From the NCBI GenBank assembly GCA_003612585.1, contig RAZH01000004.1:62001-126000 (forward strand): 64,000 nucleotides of DNA. Direction: 5' to 3'. This DNA is from a bacterium 1XD42-54. Lineage in GTDB: Bacteria; Bacillota; Clostridia; Lachnospirales; Lachnospiraceae. The notes beneath the pieces were generated by a model, which ran no database searches, was not told the DNA's origin, and saw only the letters and a program-made list of their open reading frames with translations. Made by a program: the position numbers and the translations under genes. Below, one piece after another: positions 1-7,801 of this stretch (positions are counted from its first letter, which is position 1; every line of letters begins with the position of its first letter).

Positions 1-845
1 GGCTCCATCAGACCTTTGACAATCGTATTTGCCTGAACGGGTCTTCCGTCGGCAATCGAGTAAACATCCGTCGTCGCTCCTCCAAGGTCGATAGCCGCAA
101 GCTCTCCGATTCCGGATTCGGATTCGGTTCCTTCTGCCAGAAGCTGCATAGCTGCCATCATAGCCGCCGGGGTCGGCATCAGGATACCCGAAATCAATTC
201 AGTGGCTTTGCTGAGGCCCTTTGCCTGAATAATTCTGTTTAAAAAAATCTGGCGTATTTCCTGTTGTGCCGGCTCAATATTCAGTTCATTAAATTTTGGC
301 ATTACATTTTCACAGACATGTGTTTCCCAGTTTTCCAAAAGCTCCTCACATTCATCCGCACAGTTGCGGTTACCGGCAATTACGACAGGACAGAACGGCT
401 CTGTCTGAGAAAGCTTTTTTGCGTTGCTCAAAATACATTTGCTGTTGCCGCCGTCTGTACCCCCCACCAGTAAAATCATATCAGGCCGACTTGCAGTAAT
501 CTCCGCAATATCTTTTTTTGTCAGCTCATAAGAATAGACCCGGATGACCTTCGCTCCTGCGCCAAGCGATGCCTGTCTCGCTGCTTCCGCTGTCAGCTCC
601 GGCACCAGACCGCTCGTTATCATCCGCAACCCTCCTGCTGCTGAAGAACACGCATAACGCTCTGCAAAATCCAGTTTTCCGGTTTTCTGTTCCAAAATAT
701 TCAAAGCTTTCTGAAGGCCTTCCCCGATGTCAGTCTGCACTGTCGTATAGCTGCTGGCGGTTCCAAGCAGCACTTCCTGCCCAACATCGACGGCAGTCAC
801 CTTCGTATATGTACTCCCAAAATCAATCAGCAATACCGGTTTCAT
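1..845 (-). CDS. mutL: Glutamate mutase reactivating ATPase MutL/GlmL, 3' part beyond the window
   Basis: The frame is open from the ATG at 845 to the window edge, giving the first 281 residues of a protein that is usually about 460 long. Residues 7-15 read DFGSTYTKV, the phosphate-1 motif of the actin/hsp70-like ATPase fold, and a second nucleotide motif, DLGGATTDV, lies near residue 255. This pattern and the position directly behind mutS identify the MutL family (PF13941), thought to reactivate or assist the adenosylcobalamin-dependent glutamate mutase in the cytoplasm. The start is preceded by GAGAGGG and lies 11 bp after the mutS stop, so the two are almost certainly co-transcribed. The gene is cut by the edge, not visibly broken. 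Confidence 0.87.
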   Translation of the reverse strand, partial: MKPVLLIDFGSTYTKVTAVDVGQEVLLGTASSYTTVQTDIGEGLQKALNILEQKTGKLDFAERYACSSAAGGLRMITSGLVPELTAEAARQASLGAGAKVIRVYSYELTKKDIAEITASRPDMILLVGGTDGGNSKCILSNAKKLSQTEPFCPVVIAGNRNCADECEELLENWETHVCENVMPKFNELNIEPAQQEIRQIFLNRIIQAKGLSKATELISGILMPTPAAMMAAMQLLAEGTESESGIGELAAIDLGGATTDVYSIADGRPVQANTIVKGLME

Positions 846-856
846 CGTACCCTCTC

Positions 857-1291
857 TTATTCCTCATATTCTTCGGGAGGCTGCACGTTCAAATCCTCAT
901 ACAGTGCCTCGATTGTTGTTTCAGGTGGTGTGCCCGGTCCAAATACACGGTCAAAGCCCATCGCCTTAAAGCGTTTTTCCACTTCATCAAAAACCTGTTT
1001 TCCGACTACGATGTTGCCGCCCACGTAGAGCAAAATGCCTTCAAGCCCCGCCTCATTACATTTTTCACGCATACCGCGGCAGTCCAGCTCTCCATGCCCA
1101 TACAGAGAAGAAACCACGATTGCATCAGCATTCGCTTCAATTGCCGCATTGATATACTCTTCCTGCGACACCATTACTCCAAGGTTGACACAGTTAAATC
1201 CCGCACCAGTAAATGCATGATACAAAATCTTATTGCCAACCGCATGAACGTCAGCGCCGATGACGCCCATGACTAAAGTTTTCTTTTCCAT
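857..1291 (-). CDS. mutS/glmS: Methylaspartate (glutamate) mutase, B12-binding subunit S
   Basis: This 144-residue protein is the small sigma subunit that binds the corrinoid of glutamate mutase, which interconverts L-glutamate and threo-3-methylaspartate. The signature is near the N-terminus: [15 protein letters not shown] carries the DxHxxG motif whose histidine replaces the dimethylbenzimidazole ligand of cobalt. VSSLYGHGE and [10 protein letters not shown] follow the usual B12-binding Rossmann pattern. The length is close to the usual 137. mutL follows after 11 bp; the catalytic E subunit would be expected beyond the left edge but is not visible. Glutamate fermentation through methylaspartate is the likely setting. 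The symbol is that of the mutase, not of the DNA mismatch repair protein. Confidence 0.95.
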   Translation of the reverse strand: MEKKTLVMGVIGADVHAVGNKILYHAFTGAGFNCVNLGVMVSQEEYINAAIEANADAIVVSSLYGHGELDCRGMREKCNEAGLEGILLYVGGNIVVGKQVFDEVEKRFKAMGFDRVFGPGTPPETTIEALYEDLNVQPPEEYEE

Positions 1292-1319
1292 AGCACACCT
1301 CTTATTGTTTTGTATGAAT

Positions 1320-1340
1320 AGTTATAATTGAACTATAACT
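1320..1340. promoter_or_regulatory. Palindromic operator candidate at the mutS start site
   Basis: AGTTATA-N7-TATAACT is a perfect 7-bp inverted repeat that begins only 3 bp downstream of the -10 box and so covers the expected transcription start. That position suits a repressor. Which protein binds is unknown. Confidence 0.45.
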
Positions 1341-1342
1341 TT

Positions 1343-1371
1343 ATACTAATATATGATTCAATAGGTGTCAA
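1343..1371 (-). promoter_or_regulatory. Promoter of mutS-mutL
   Basis: On the minus strand TTGACA (1366-1371) and TAGTAT (1343-1348) are separated by exactly 17 bp, a good vegetative sigma-A promoter. Transcription would start near 1336 and leave a leader of about 45 nt before mutS. Confidence 0.7.
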
Positions 1372-1608
1372 TATTTTTTTGAAACTTTTATTTTTTCTGT
1401 ATTTACTGTATATTTTCCTCTTAAATTATTGGAATAATCTTTTTAAATTGATATAGTACAAATAGAAATTATTAAAAAAAGTAGTTTGATAGCAATAACC
1501 ATTCGTAGATAAATGAATCGATTCCACCTATCAGATACATGCGTTTCAACCTCCGACAAGAATGCCCCTCCCAGGCTGCTGCCGTTTTCATTTCCTTTGC
1601 CGGAACCT

Positions 1609-2016
1609 TTATAAATAGGTCGGATTTTCATTAGGCTTACCATGCTGTATCTTACCAAAGTAGAGATAGTTGCTCAGGAACTTATAGGAATCATATGGCT
1701 CATCCTCGAGGCCCAGATAATACTTAGTAAACAGGAAACCGCCTGTTCTATTCTTGGTATTCAGAGAACCGATGGCACTTGCGCTATTCTTCTCCACATT
1801 GTTATGTACAGCGATTACGCTCTGAGGATTGGACGAATATTCCTTACCACGAGCAATAACATACATCTCATTGTACTTTTCCCATCAGCCGCGGCGCTTC
1901 GGCGCTTCTGCTAGTGCCTGCGCATCGGACGCCTGATAGCCAACCTGAGCTGTGTAACTGCGTACCTCTGACTGGAAGGACTCATTCAGCAAATCGGAAA
2001 CTGCCAGATAAAAGCA
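1609..2016 (-). pseudogene. Decayed gene fragment with an in-frame stop, family not recognised
   Basis: One minus-strand frame reads like protein from 2016 to 1609 but carries a TGA at 1885-1887 and begins right after a TAA at 2017-2019, with no start or ribosome-binding site. The part before the TGA includes LAVSDLLNESFQSEVRSY; the part after it includes WEKYNEMYVIARGKEY and ends PNENPTYL. The composition and the shared frame on both sides of the TGA suggest a truncated, inactivated gene. An 85-residue frame that starts with ATG at 1866 could be read as a gene but lacks a Shine-Dalgarno. I do not recognise the family. Between 1292 and 2236 I see no intact gene. Confidence 0.4.
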
Positions 2017-2177
2017 TTATTTCCGGACTAATTCGTATTATACATAACATAATTCATAATTTTATATTGTGACAAAACTCAGACAAAATTGGATAGAATT
2101 TAGATATCTTTGACTCAATCAAAGCCTACTATTCGTTTAACGGATGGTTTTTTTACAATTCTCGCCAAATCAGAATT

Positions 2178-2224
2178 AAAAAAACAGCCGGAAGAAAGTA
2201 TTTAACTCTCTTCCAGCTGTTTTT
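2178..2224 (-). terminator. Terminator of the esterase-like gene
   Basis: Just past the stop at 2237 the minus strand has arms ACAGCTGGAAGA and TCTTCCGGCTGT (one G-U type mismatch) followed by a run of seven T. This is a typical intrinsic terminator. Confidence 0.85.
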
Positions 2225-2236
2225 CATGATTTTATA

Positions 2237-3676
2237 TTACTCAGATAAAACATAAGGTGCTTCATTCACCTGTGCATACATCCAGTCAAGCACTGTCGCA
2301 TTGGTGTATGCTCCATTCCATCCCCAGTGAGCTGCATAGCAAACGGAACCCGGAATGAAAGAAGTCATCATATCATTGGCTCCCATTGCTTCTGCTGCTG
2401 CAATCTGATCCAGAGCCAGCTGATCTGCCGCTGCGCCTCGCAGCTGTCCATTCCACATCAGTTCGCCTTCTTCTCCGTAACCATCATAAACAGGTATGCC
2501 ATACTTTTCCTGTACATCTGCCGCACTGATTGCCAGACGCTCACCCTTTAACCAGGTATCAATGCCTTCTGCCGCTGTTCTGGAATTGTCTTCATAACCA
2601 GTGAACCACCAGCAAGGCATTTCTTCAAAGAACATGGCCATCTTTTCTGCTGCTACTTCTCTATCCTTATATATTGTATACGGATCATATGCTGTGGACA
2701 TCTGAGCAGCAAACAGATCCATATGCGCCTCCATCATAGAAAGCATCGGTTTTGCACCGGAAGCCAGACCTACTGCATAGATACGGGAGGTATCTACATT
2801 GTAATCTGAGATAATTTTCTCAATGATACCGAAATATTTCTGCTGAAGCGGGCTTGTCGCAAAGTCCATATTTCCCCAGCCTCCTTCCGGATCACTTGCA
2901 CATGCCAGAGTTACAACAAAGGACGGATTCTTTTCCTGATTTTCAGGCATTCCCCATACAACACAGTCCGGATGTGTAAACAATGCTCCACGGTATTTTC
3001 CTGTCCAGTCAGAGTAACCGTAATCACCTGCGGAAAAATGTACCACCAGCGGAAGGTCTGCCAGATTTGCGTCTTTGGCATCATATCCTTCCGGAATATA
3101 CAGCAGATATCCGATATTTTCATAGTCAAAATATGTAAAATCATCTGTTCCTATACAAATTTCATTTGTTGTGGAAACAAAACAGCTATGATCCCCTACC
3201 GGAGCAGATGCCGGAATAATTGCGCCCGAGCAGGTTTCAATATCATTTACCTGATAGAACTGGAATTCCGGAATCTGATCCCTACGATTTGCAGTCGGGT
3301 TGAACGTAACGTAGGAAGTATAAGAGAAGTAGTTCTCGCTCTCCAGGCCCAGATTCAGGAACACGTACTTTCCTTTCACCTGCACATCATCCTTCTTGCC
3401 ACTGTTATTTACATATACGGATACAATATCACGGTCGTTCGCCAGCATATACGTCACCGTTCCAGGATACTGCATATTCTGCGGAACGGAAATTGCCGGA
3501 ATCTCCTCTGAGTACTCCAGTCTCAGCGCGGTTACCGTCTCACCCCACTCCAAAACCTCAGTTACAATGCTCGCCTCCACCAAATGAGGCCCCTGTTCTT
3601 CTGCTTCTGATGCGCATACATTCATTCGCAGAGCAAACATCAGCACAAACATAACCATCCATCTAAAACGCTTCAT
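2237..3676 (-). CDS. Secreted alpha/beta-hydrolase, esterase-like, with altered nucleophile motif
   Basis: This 479-residue protein has a signal peptide (basic start, hydrophobic core, cleavage near CASEAEE at 21-27), an Ig-like N-terminal domain to about residue 150 and a C-terminal alpha/beta-hydrolase domain. IGYLLYIPEGYD (188-199) begins the hydrolase fold, and AHWGWNGAYTN with DWMYAQ (449-470) is the usual histidine region of secreted PHB-depolymerase/feruloyl-type esterases. The nucleophile elbow reads RIYAVGLASGAK, where relatives have GLSMGG, so alanine 305 stands where the serine should be and serine 306 is one place late. It may be an inactive binding protein or use a shifted serine. 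AGGAGG precedes the start; the gene is monocistronic with its own terminator. Confidence 0.72.
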   Translation of the reverse strand: MKRFRWMVMFVLMFALRMNVCASEAEEQGPHLVEASIVTEVLEWGETVTALRLEYSEEIPAISVPQNMQYPGTVTYMLANDRDIVSVYVNNSGKKDDVQVKGKYVFLNLGLESENYFSYTSYVTFNPTANRRDQIPEFQFYQVNDIETCSGAIIPASAPVGDHSCFVSTTNEICIGTDDFTYFDYENIGYLLYIPEGYDAKDANLADLPLVVHFSAGDYGYSDWTGKYRGALFTHPDCVVWGMPENQEKNPSFVVTLACASDPEGGWGNMDFATSPLQQKYFGIIEKIISDYNVDTSRIYAVGLASGAKPMLSMMEAHMDLFAAQMSTAYDPYTIYKDREVAAEKMAMFFEEMPCWWFTGYEDNSRTAAEGIDTWLKGERLAISAADVQEKYGIPVYDGYGEEGELMWNGQLRGAAADQLALDQIAAAEAMGANDMMTSFIPGSVCYAAHWGWNGAYTNATVLDWMYAQVNEAPYVLSE

Positions 3677-3718
3677 TTTTTCCTCCTGCTATTTTATTTT
3701 TTGTCTTTTGACCAATTT

Positions 3719-3724
3719 ATTATA
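3719..3724 (-). promoter_or_regulatory. -10 box of the esterase-like gene
   Basis: A perfect TATAAT stands 43 bp upstream of the start codon on the minus strand. The -35 region is poor, so an activator or an extended element may be needed. Confidence 0.45.
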
Positions 3725-3835
3725 GCAATTTTCCACGTTTTTGAGATTTATCAAAATTTGCGTTTAGATTGTAAATTTTTGTTCTTCGAATAAATGCTGC
3801 CCTCAAATTTTTCAGCTGTTGTTTCTGATTCGGTT

Positions 3836-4813
3836 TTATAAATATCTTGCCGTTTGTACGCTCTCGATTTTCTCCTGTACATTTAAAAGGGAACCACCGT
3901 CGATCTGATAATTATAACGGATCACTGTTTTTCCCTGTTGTTCTGCTTTGCGGATCGCATCTCCTTCTGTACGGTTGCAGAACAGAAGGTAATCGTTCGG
4001 AACAATAATGACATCTTTGTATTCAAGGAAGACCTCAAGCTGTACCATGCTTCCAAACAGATACGTCTCCACATTTTTGCAGGACAGCTCCAGATTTTGC
4101 ATACTTCCGCGGATAATGTTGGAATATGTCTCACTTGCACAGACAATACCAACAGATTTTCCGCTGATTAAAGCCATTTTGGCCACGGTTGGACCACTTG
4201 GCGCTGTCACAACCTGAATCAGCTTCTCTTTATTCGATACAACGCTGCCAAGCTGCGCTGCATGTGTGGAAGTTGTGACAATCAGATCAGCAAAATCATC
4301 CATAACGAATGGTTTCTTTAAAGCATCTGACAGAAGCAGCTTATGTGCTTCGATATTCGGAAAAACGGAAATCTGATTGATGATATTCGCCAGGGTTTCC
4401 GGATTGCAGTCAATAAAAATAATGCAGACATTATTATCGCGCTCCATCCGTTCACGAAGCTTCAGATTGAAAAACATCTGAATTTCCTGGTGCGAAAAGG
4501 AAAGGGCCTCCATTTCATCCAGAAGGTCTTCAATTGCGGCGATTGCCCGGGCTTTGGAGCTGCTGTTTTGTGTGGCTAGCTCCTGTACAAAGGTACCTCT
4601 CCCACGGGTCATTTTGAGCATGCCTTTTCGTTCCAATTCTTCATAGGCATGTTTTACAGTTCCCCGGGCAATACCTGTCTGTTCTGCCAGTTCGCGAACC
4701 GTAGGCAATTTCTGACCTGATGGAAGCTCACCGTTTTGTACTTTATCTGTAATCTGGCTCACCAGCTGCTGATAAATAGAAACGGAACTATTTTTATCAA
4801 TGAAAAAATTCAT
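3836..4813 (-). CDS. GntR-family transcriptional regulator with an unassigned C-terminal domain
   Basis: Residues 1-75 form a clear GntR winged helix: SVSIYQQLVSQITDKV, LPSGQKLPTVRELAEQTG and the recognition region GIARGTVKHAYEELERKG. The remaining 250 residues are alternating alpha/beta, with VCIIFIDCNPETL and DLIVTTSTHAAQL, and match neither the FadR, HutC, MocR nor the short YtrA pattern that I know. The start at 4813 is preferred because GAGGG precedes it; a frame extension to 4867 has no good ribosome-binding site. The gene stands between two secreted-protein genes; whether it controls either, or the distant mutS operator, cannot be told from sequence. Confidence 0.8.
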   Translation of the reverse strand: MNFFIDKNSSVSIYQQLVSQITDKVQNGELPSGQKLPTVRELAEQTGIARGTVKHAYEELERKGMLKMTRGRGTFVQELATQNSSSKARAIAAIEDLLDEMEALSFSHQEIQMFFNLKLRERMERDNNVCIIFIDCNPETLANIINQISVFPNIEAHKLLLSDALKKPFVMDDFADLIVTTSTHAAQLGSVVSNKEKLIQVVTAPSGPTVAKMALISGKSVGIVCASETYSNIIRGSMQNLELSCKNVETYLFGSMVQLEVFLEYKDVIIVPNDYLLFCNRTEGDAIRKAEQQGKTVIRYNYQIDGGSLLNVQEKIESVQTARYL

Positions 4814-4885
4814 ACTATCACCCTCTGGATCAATTTTCCTTTCCTGCATATAAAAAGGCTTTTTCATGTATATGCTCTTACATAA

Positions 4886-4923
4886 ATGCTCTCAATGCCA
4901 CGATTCTGAAGCATTGAGAGCAT
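4886..4923. terminator. Perfect 13-bp hairpin between the DUF1002 gene and the GntR gene
   Basis: ATGCTCTCAATGC and GCATTGAGAGCAT are perfect inverted repeats around a 12-nt loop. On the minus strand the hairpin starts 12 bp after the DUF1002 stop, but only a weak T-rich stretch follows, so it may terminate partially or stabilise the mRNA end. Confidence 0.55.
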
Positions 4924-4934
4924 GCTGATACCTA

Positions 4935-6914
4935 TTATCGTACCGTTATCGTATAATCAATCGTATTCAGCAGATTGCCATCTACCGCATCATAAAATGC
5001 TACCTGGAAAGTAGTCTTTCCTGCTGCATAAAAGGTTGCATTAAAAGAACCGGAAGCATAGAATTCTGTAGTGTCAAAACCAACCATATTCGGATCTGTA
5101 TTTTGAATGACTGCATAAGTGGCCGGCGTACCATCCATCATAATCTGGCCGGACGCAGTAGTTCCTGCTGTAATACCGGCAGATGTTTCGGATTTGTCAA
5201 TATAGAAACCATACTCTGTTGTCTGAATGGTCCAATATGGCTCAGAAAGAGCTTCTGAGTGTGCGCTGCCATCGGTTGTCATAAGTGAATCCTCTGAGAG
5301 CGTTACGTAGTAATTGGATGCCTGACCGAGTGGCTTGCTCAGATACACTGTGATCTTTGTACCTTCTGTCCAGCTCTTTTCCATCAACTCTTCGGAAGTC
5401 ATTGGCTGAATGAGAACTTTGGATGTATCATCGAATTCTACTGTTTCAAGTACAGAATAATCAGCAGAATTATTTACGGAAAGGGAACCTGTACCGGCTG
5501 TAATATCTGTTCTTGGAAGATAGATATTCAGCTCATTCTGGCCGGCAAAATAGGATGCATAGTTGTTTTCCGCAGATGTCATAGGGGCAAATACCATTTC
5601 TGACGTATAAATTGGCTGAGCAGTCTCATCCGGCGTCTCAACACCGATATCAAAGCCTCCGTCCAGCACACCGTCATCCGTATTCGGAAGTTCCGCGTCC
5701 GGAGCCTGTGTTTCCGGTTCAAGTGTAATTTCGCCGTCCGGAATCGGAGCCTCTGTATCCGGGTTCAGCGTGATCTCGCCATCAGTAGCCGGGGTCTCTG
5801 TATCCGGATTCAGTGTGATCTCGCCATCAGTAGCCGGGGTCTCTGTATCCGGATTCAGTGTGCTTCCACTGCCATCTGTAGCCGGAATCTCAGGATTCGG
5901 ATCACTGTAGGAGTCTGAATTGAAAATCTCAAATCCGCTGCTCGGGTCCGTCTGTGCAGGAGCTTCCGTTTCCGGAACAGTCGTCGGATCTGTCGCGTCA
6001 ATAATCACGCCGCCGCCAAGCGCATCATCGTTTGTCTGATTCAAAATACTGTCAGGAGCTGCTGTCTGAAGCGTCTCTGTTTCATCCTCTTCCGGATCAG
6101 ACTCCTCGTACTCTTCATCGCCTTCCTGCTTTGCAAGAAGATCGTTCATATTGGATTCCACTCTTTCAAGTGTCTCCTTCATCTGCTCGTAATCATAATC
6201 CTGCTGAGCAATCTGGGTGAGAAGATCTCTGAGCATCTCGCGGTCTTCTTCACTGAGACTGATGTTTTGCTCGTCTGCTACTTCGTTAATAATAATATCA
6301 ATGTCATTGTCGCTGATGACATCTCCCTGTATTACCTGCTTTTTGCTTTCATTAACGATTTCTGTTGCCTGAATCTGACCAATATTGTTTGCAATGTTGG
6401 TTGTAGTGATCAGCTCTTTTGTGGCAACTTCTTTTTTGGTCGTGTCGAGGTTGATGCCTACGGCTGTTTCGTATGCCATAATAATACCGGTGAGTGCTCC
6501 AGTACCGGATACTTCAAACGGAGCTGCCGCAAGTACATCACAGTTCACAACACCAGATGTGGAAAGGGTGGTGGCAATCATATTACTCGTAACCCATGAG
6601 AGGTTTGCTGTCTTTACCTGAATACCGCCTGAGTTTGTCGGACTGACAAGAGCACAGCTATATGTACGTGTGCCAATCTGCTCAAGCGGAACGTAAGATC
6701 CGAGATGGTTTCTTTCATCCTGATTTGTAATGGTAAGTGTCTGGATATTCTGACCATTTACACCAAAATAATTTAAAATGGCTGTTCTCTGCTGGTCATT
6801 CAGATCTGCTCCCAGAGTCAGCACTTTCCGACCGTCTGCATAAACAGATGTAGACGGAACAGCTGCGGCCAGGCAGATTACGCTGGTAAGCACTGCTAAA
6901 AATTTTCTTTTCAT
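4935..6914 (-). CDS. Secreted DUF1002 protein with a repetitive Pro/Asp/Thr-rich linker
   Basis: This protein of 659 residues starts at 6914, where GGAGAG precedes the ATG; the open frame to 7013 is only upstream sequence. A signal peptide (MKRKFLAVLTSV start, cleavage near SVYADG) leads into a DUF1002 region (about 28-260) like that of Bacillus YpuA. Then come an acidic stretch, a linker containing four tandem units of the type TPATDGEITLNPDTE, and a C-terminal region of about 220 residues that looks like beta-sandwich (Ig-like) domains. It is presumably exported and surface-held. Its function is not established. The divergent neighbour is lexA. Confidence 0.75.
   Translation of the reverse strand: MKRKFLAVLTSVICLAAAVPSTSVYADGRKVLTLGADLNDQQRTAILNYFGVNGQNIQTLTITNQDERNHLGSYVPLEQIGTRTYSCALVSPTNSGGIQVKTANLSWVTSNMIATTLSTSGVVNCDVLAAAPFEVSGTGALTGIIMAYETAVGINLDTTKKEVATKELITTTNIANNIGQIQATEIVNESKKQVIQGDVISDNDIDIIINEVADEQNISLSEEDREMLRDLLTQIAQQDYDYEQMKETLERVESNMNDLLAKQEGDEEYEESDPEEDETETLQTAAPDSILNQTNDDALGGGVIIDATDPTTVPETEAPAQTDPSSGFEIFNSDSYSDPNPEIPATDGSGSTLNPDTETPATDGEITLNPDTETPATDGEITLNPDTEAPIPDGEITLEPETQAPDAELPNTDDGVLDGGFDIGVETPDETAQPIYTSEMVFAPMTSAENNYASYFAGQNELNIYLPRTDITAGTGSLSVNNSADYSVLETVEFDDTSKVLIQPMTSEELMEKSWTEGTKITVYLSKPLGQASNYYVTLSEDSLMTTDGSAHSEALSEPYWTIQTTEYGFYIDKSETSAGITAGTTASGQIMMDGTPATYAVIQNTDPNMVGFDTTEFYASGSFNATFYAAGKTTFQVAFYDAVDGNLLNTIDYTITVR
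5701..5883 (-). repeat. Four tandem 45-bp coding units in the DUF1002 protein linker
   Basis: Units begin at 5701, 5746, 5791 and 5836. The units at 5791 and 5836 are identical over their first 27 bp, the unit at 5746 is close and the one at 5701 is more diverged. All stay in frame and encode a 15-residue Pro/Asp/Thr-rich linker, a site prone to copy-number change. Confidence 0.9.
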
Positions 6915-6984
6915 ATACTCTCCTCGCTTTCTGAGCTTTCTCTTTTCTGTGAGCCGATTGGCAAAAGCCCCGCTCTTAGGAAAG

Positions 6985-7013
6985 ATTATAACACCAGTTG
7001 TCTGGTAAAACAA
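6985..7013 (-). promoter_or_regulatory. Promoter of the DUF1002 gene with a palindrome in its spacer
   Basis: TTGTTT (7008-7013) and TATAAT (6985-6990) are 17 bp apart on the minus strand. The spacer holds ACCAG-N4-CTGGT (6993-7006), a small inverted repeat that could be an operator. Confidence 0.6.
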
Positions 7014-7052
7014 GAAAACAAAATGTATGGAATTATTAACCTTTTATTAAAG

Positions 7053-7110
7053 GAAACATTTGTTTGCTTTTTTTTGAAAGATATGATATACTGAGGGAAA
7101 CATATGTACG
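7053..7110 (+). promoter_or_regulatory. lexA promoter with two SOS-box-like operators
   Basis: TTGCTT (7064-7069) and TATACT (7087-7092) with 17-bp spacing form the promoter. GAAACATTTGTTTGC (7053-7067) overlaps the -35, and GAAACATATGTACG (7097-7110) sits at the start site. Both resemble the Gram-positive LexA site GAAC-N4-GTTC, so autorepression is likely. Confidence 0.65.
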
Positions 7111-7122
7111 GGAGGAAATACC

Positions 7123-7740
7123 ATGTCCGATAGAAAAATTACAGCAAAGCAGGAAGAGATTCTGGCATATATAAAAAATGAAATTCTCAAGCGGGGGTTT
7201 CCGCCTGCAGTACGTGAAATCTGTCAGGCAGTAGGCCTGAAATCGACTTCATCTGTGCACTCCCACCTGGAGTCACTTGAGAAAAACGGTTATATTCGCC
7301 GGGACCCCACTAAGCCGAGAGCGATTGAGATTTTGGATGATTCGTTCCAGATGGTACGACGAGAAATGGTCAATGTGCCGATTATAGGTACCGTTGCTGC
7401 CGGCCAGCCAATTCTGGCTGAGCAGAATATTGAGGGCTATTTCCCTGTACCATCTGAACTCATGCCGAATGCGCAGAGCTTTATTTTAAAAGTAAAAGGC
7501 GAGAGCATGATAAACGCAGGCATTCTCAACGGAGACAGCGTCATTGTGCAGCGGCAGTCCACCGCACGCAACGGTGAGATGGTCGTAGCTCTCGTAGAAG
7601 ATTCTGCGACGGTCAAAACCTTTTATAAAGAGGACGGATATTACCGTCTTCAGCCGGAAAATGACACGATGGAGCCTATTATCGTAGAGGATTGTCAGAT
7701 TCTTGGAAAGGTATTCGGAGTCTTTCGATTTTTTAATTAA
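7123..7740 (+). CDS. lexA: LexA, SOS repressor
   Basis: This 205-residue protein represses SOS genes and cleaves itself when RecA filaments form on damaged DNA. Residues 1-70 are the winged helix ([33 protein letters not shown]). The S24 peptidase domain has the Ala93-Gly94 scissile bond in GTVAAGQP, the nucleophile Ser128 in KGESM and the general base Lys165 in SATVKTF. All catalytic positions are intact and the length is normal. GGGAGG precedes the ATG, and two SOS-like boxes flank the promoter. It is one of the few plus-strand genes here and ends at a terminator shared with the opposing rplU operon. Confidence 0.97.
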   Translation: MSDRKITAKQEEILAYIKNEILKRGFPPAVREICQAVGLKSTSSVHSHLESLEKNGYIRRDPTKPRAIEILDDSFQMVRREMVNVPIIGTVAAGQPILAEQNIEGYFPVPSELMPNAQSFILKVKGESMINAGILNGDSVIVQRQSTARNGEMVVALVEDSATVKTFYKEDGYYRLQPENDTMEPIIVEDCQILGKVFGVFRFFN

Positions 7741-7743
7741 AGC

Positions 7744-7796
7744 AAAAAAACGGAACTGCCACAATCTGATGTTATGATGTGACAGTTCCATTTTTA
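7744..7796. terminator. Bidirectional terminator between lexA and the rplU operon
   Basis: GGAACTGCCAC (7752-7762) pairs with GTGACAGTTCC (7779-7789) with one mismatch. An A run on the left and a T run on the right serve both convergent transcripts. Confidence 0.9.
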
Positions 7797-7801
7797 GTTA
7801 T

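Noticed and set aside
1443-1658. 71-residue frame at the left intergenic gap
   Set aside because: It lies in the low-complexity area next to the decayed gene, lacks a start signal and is not recognisable.
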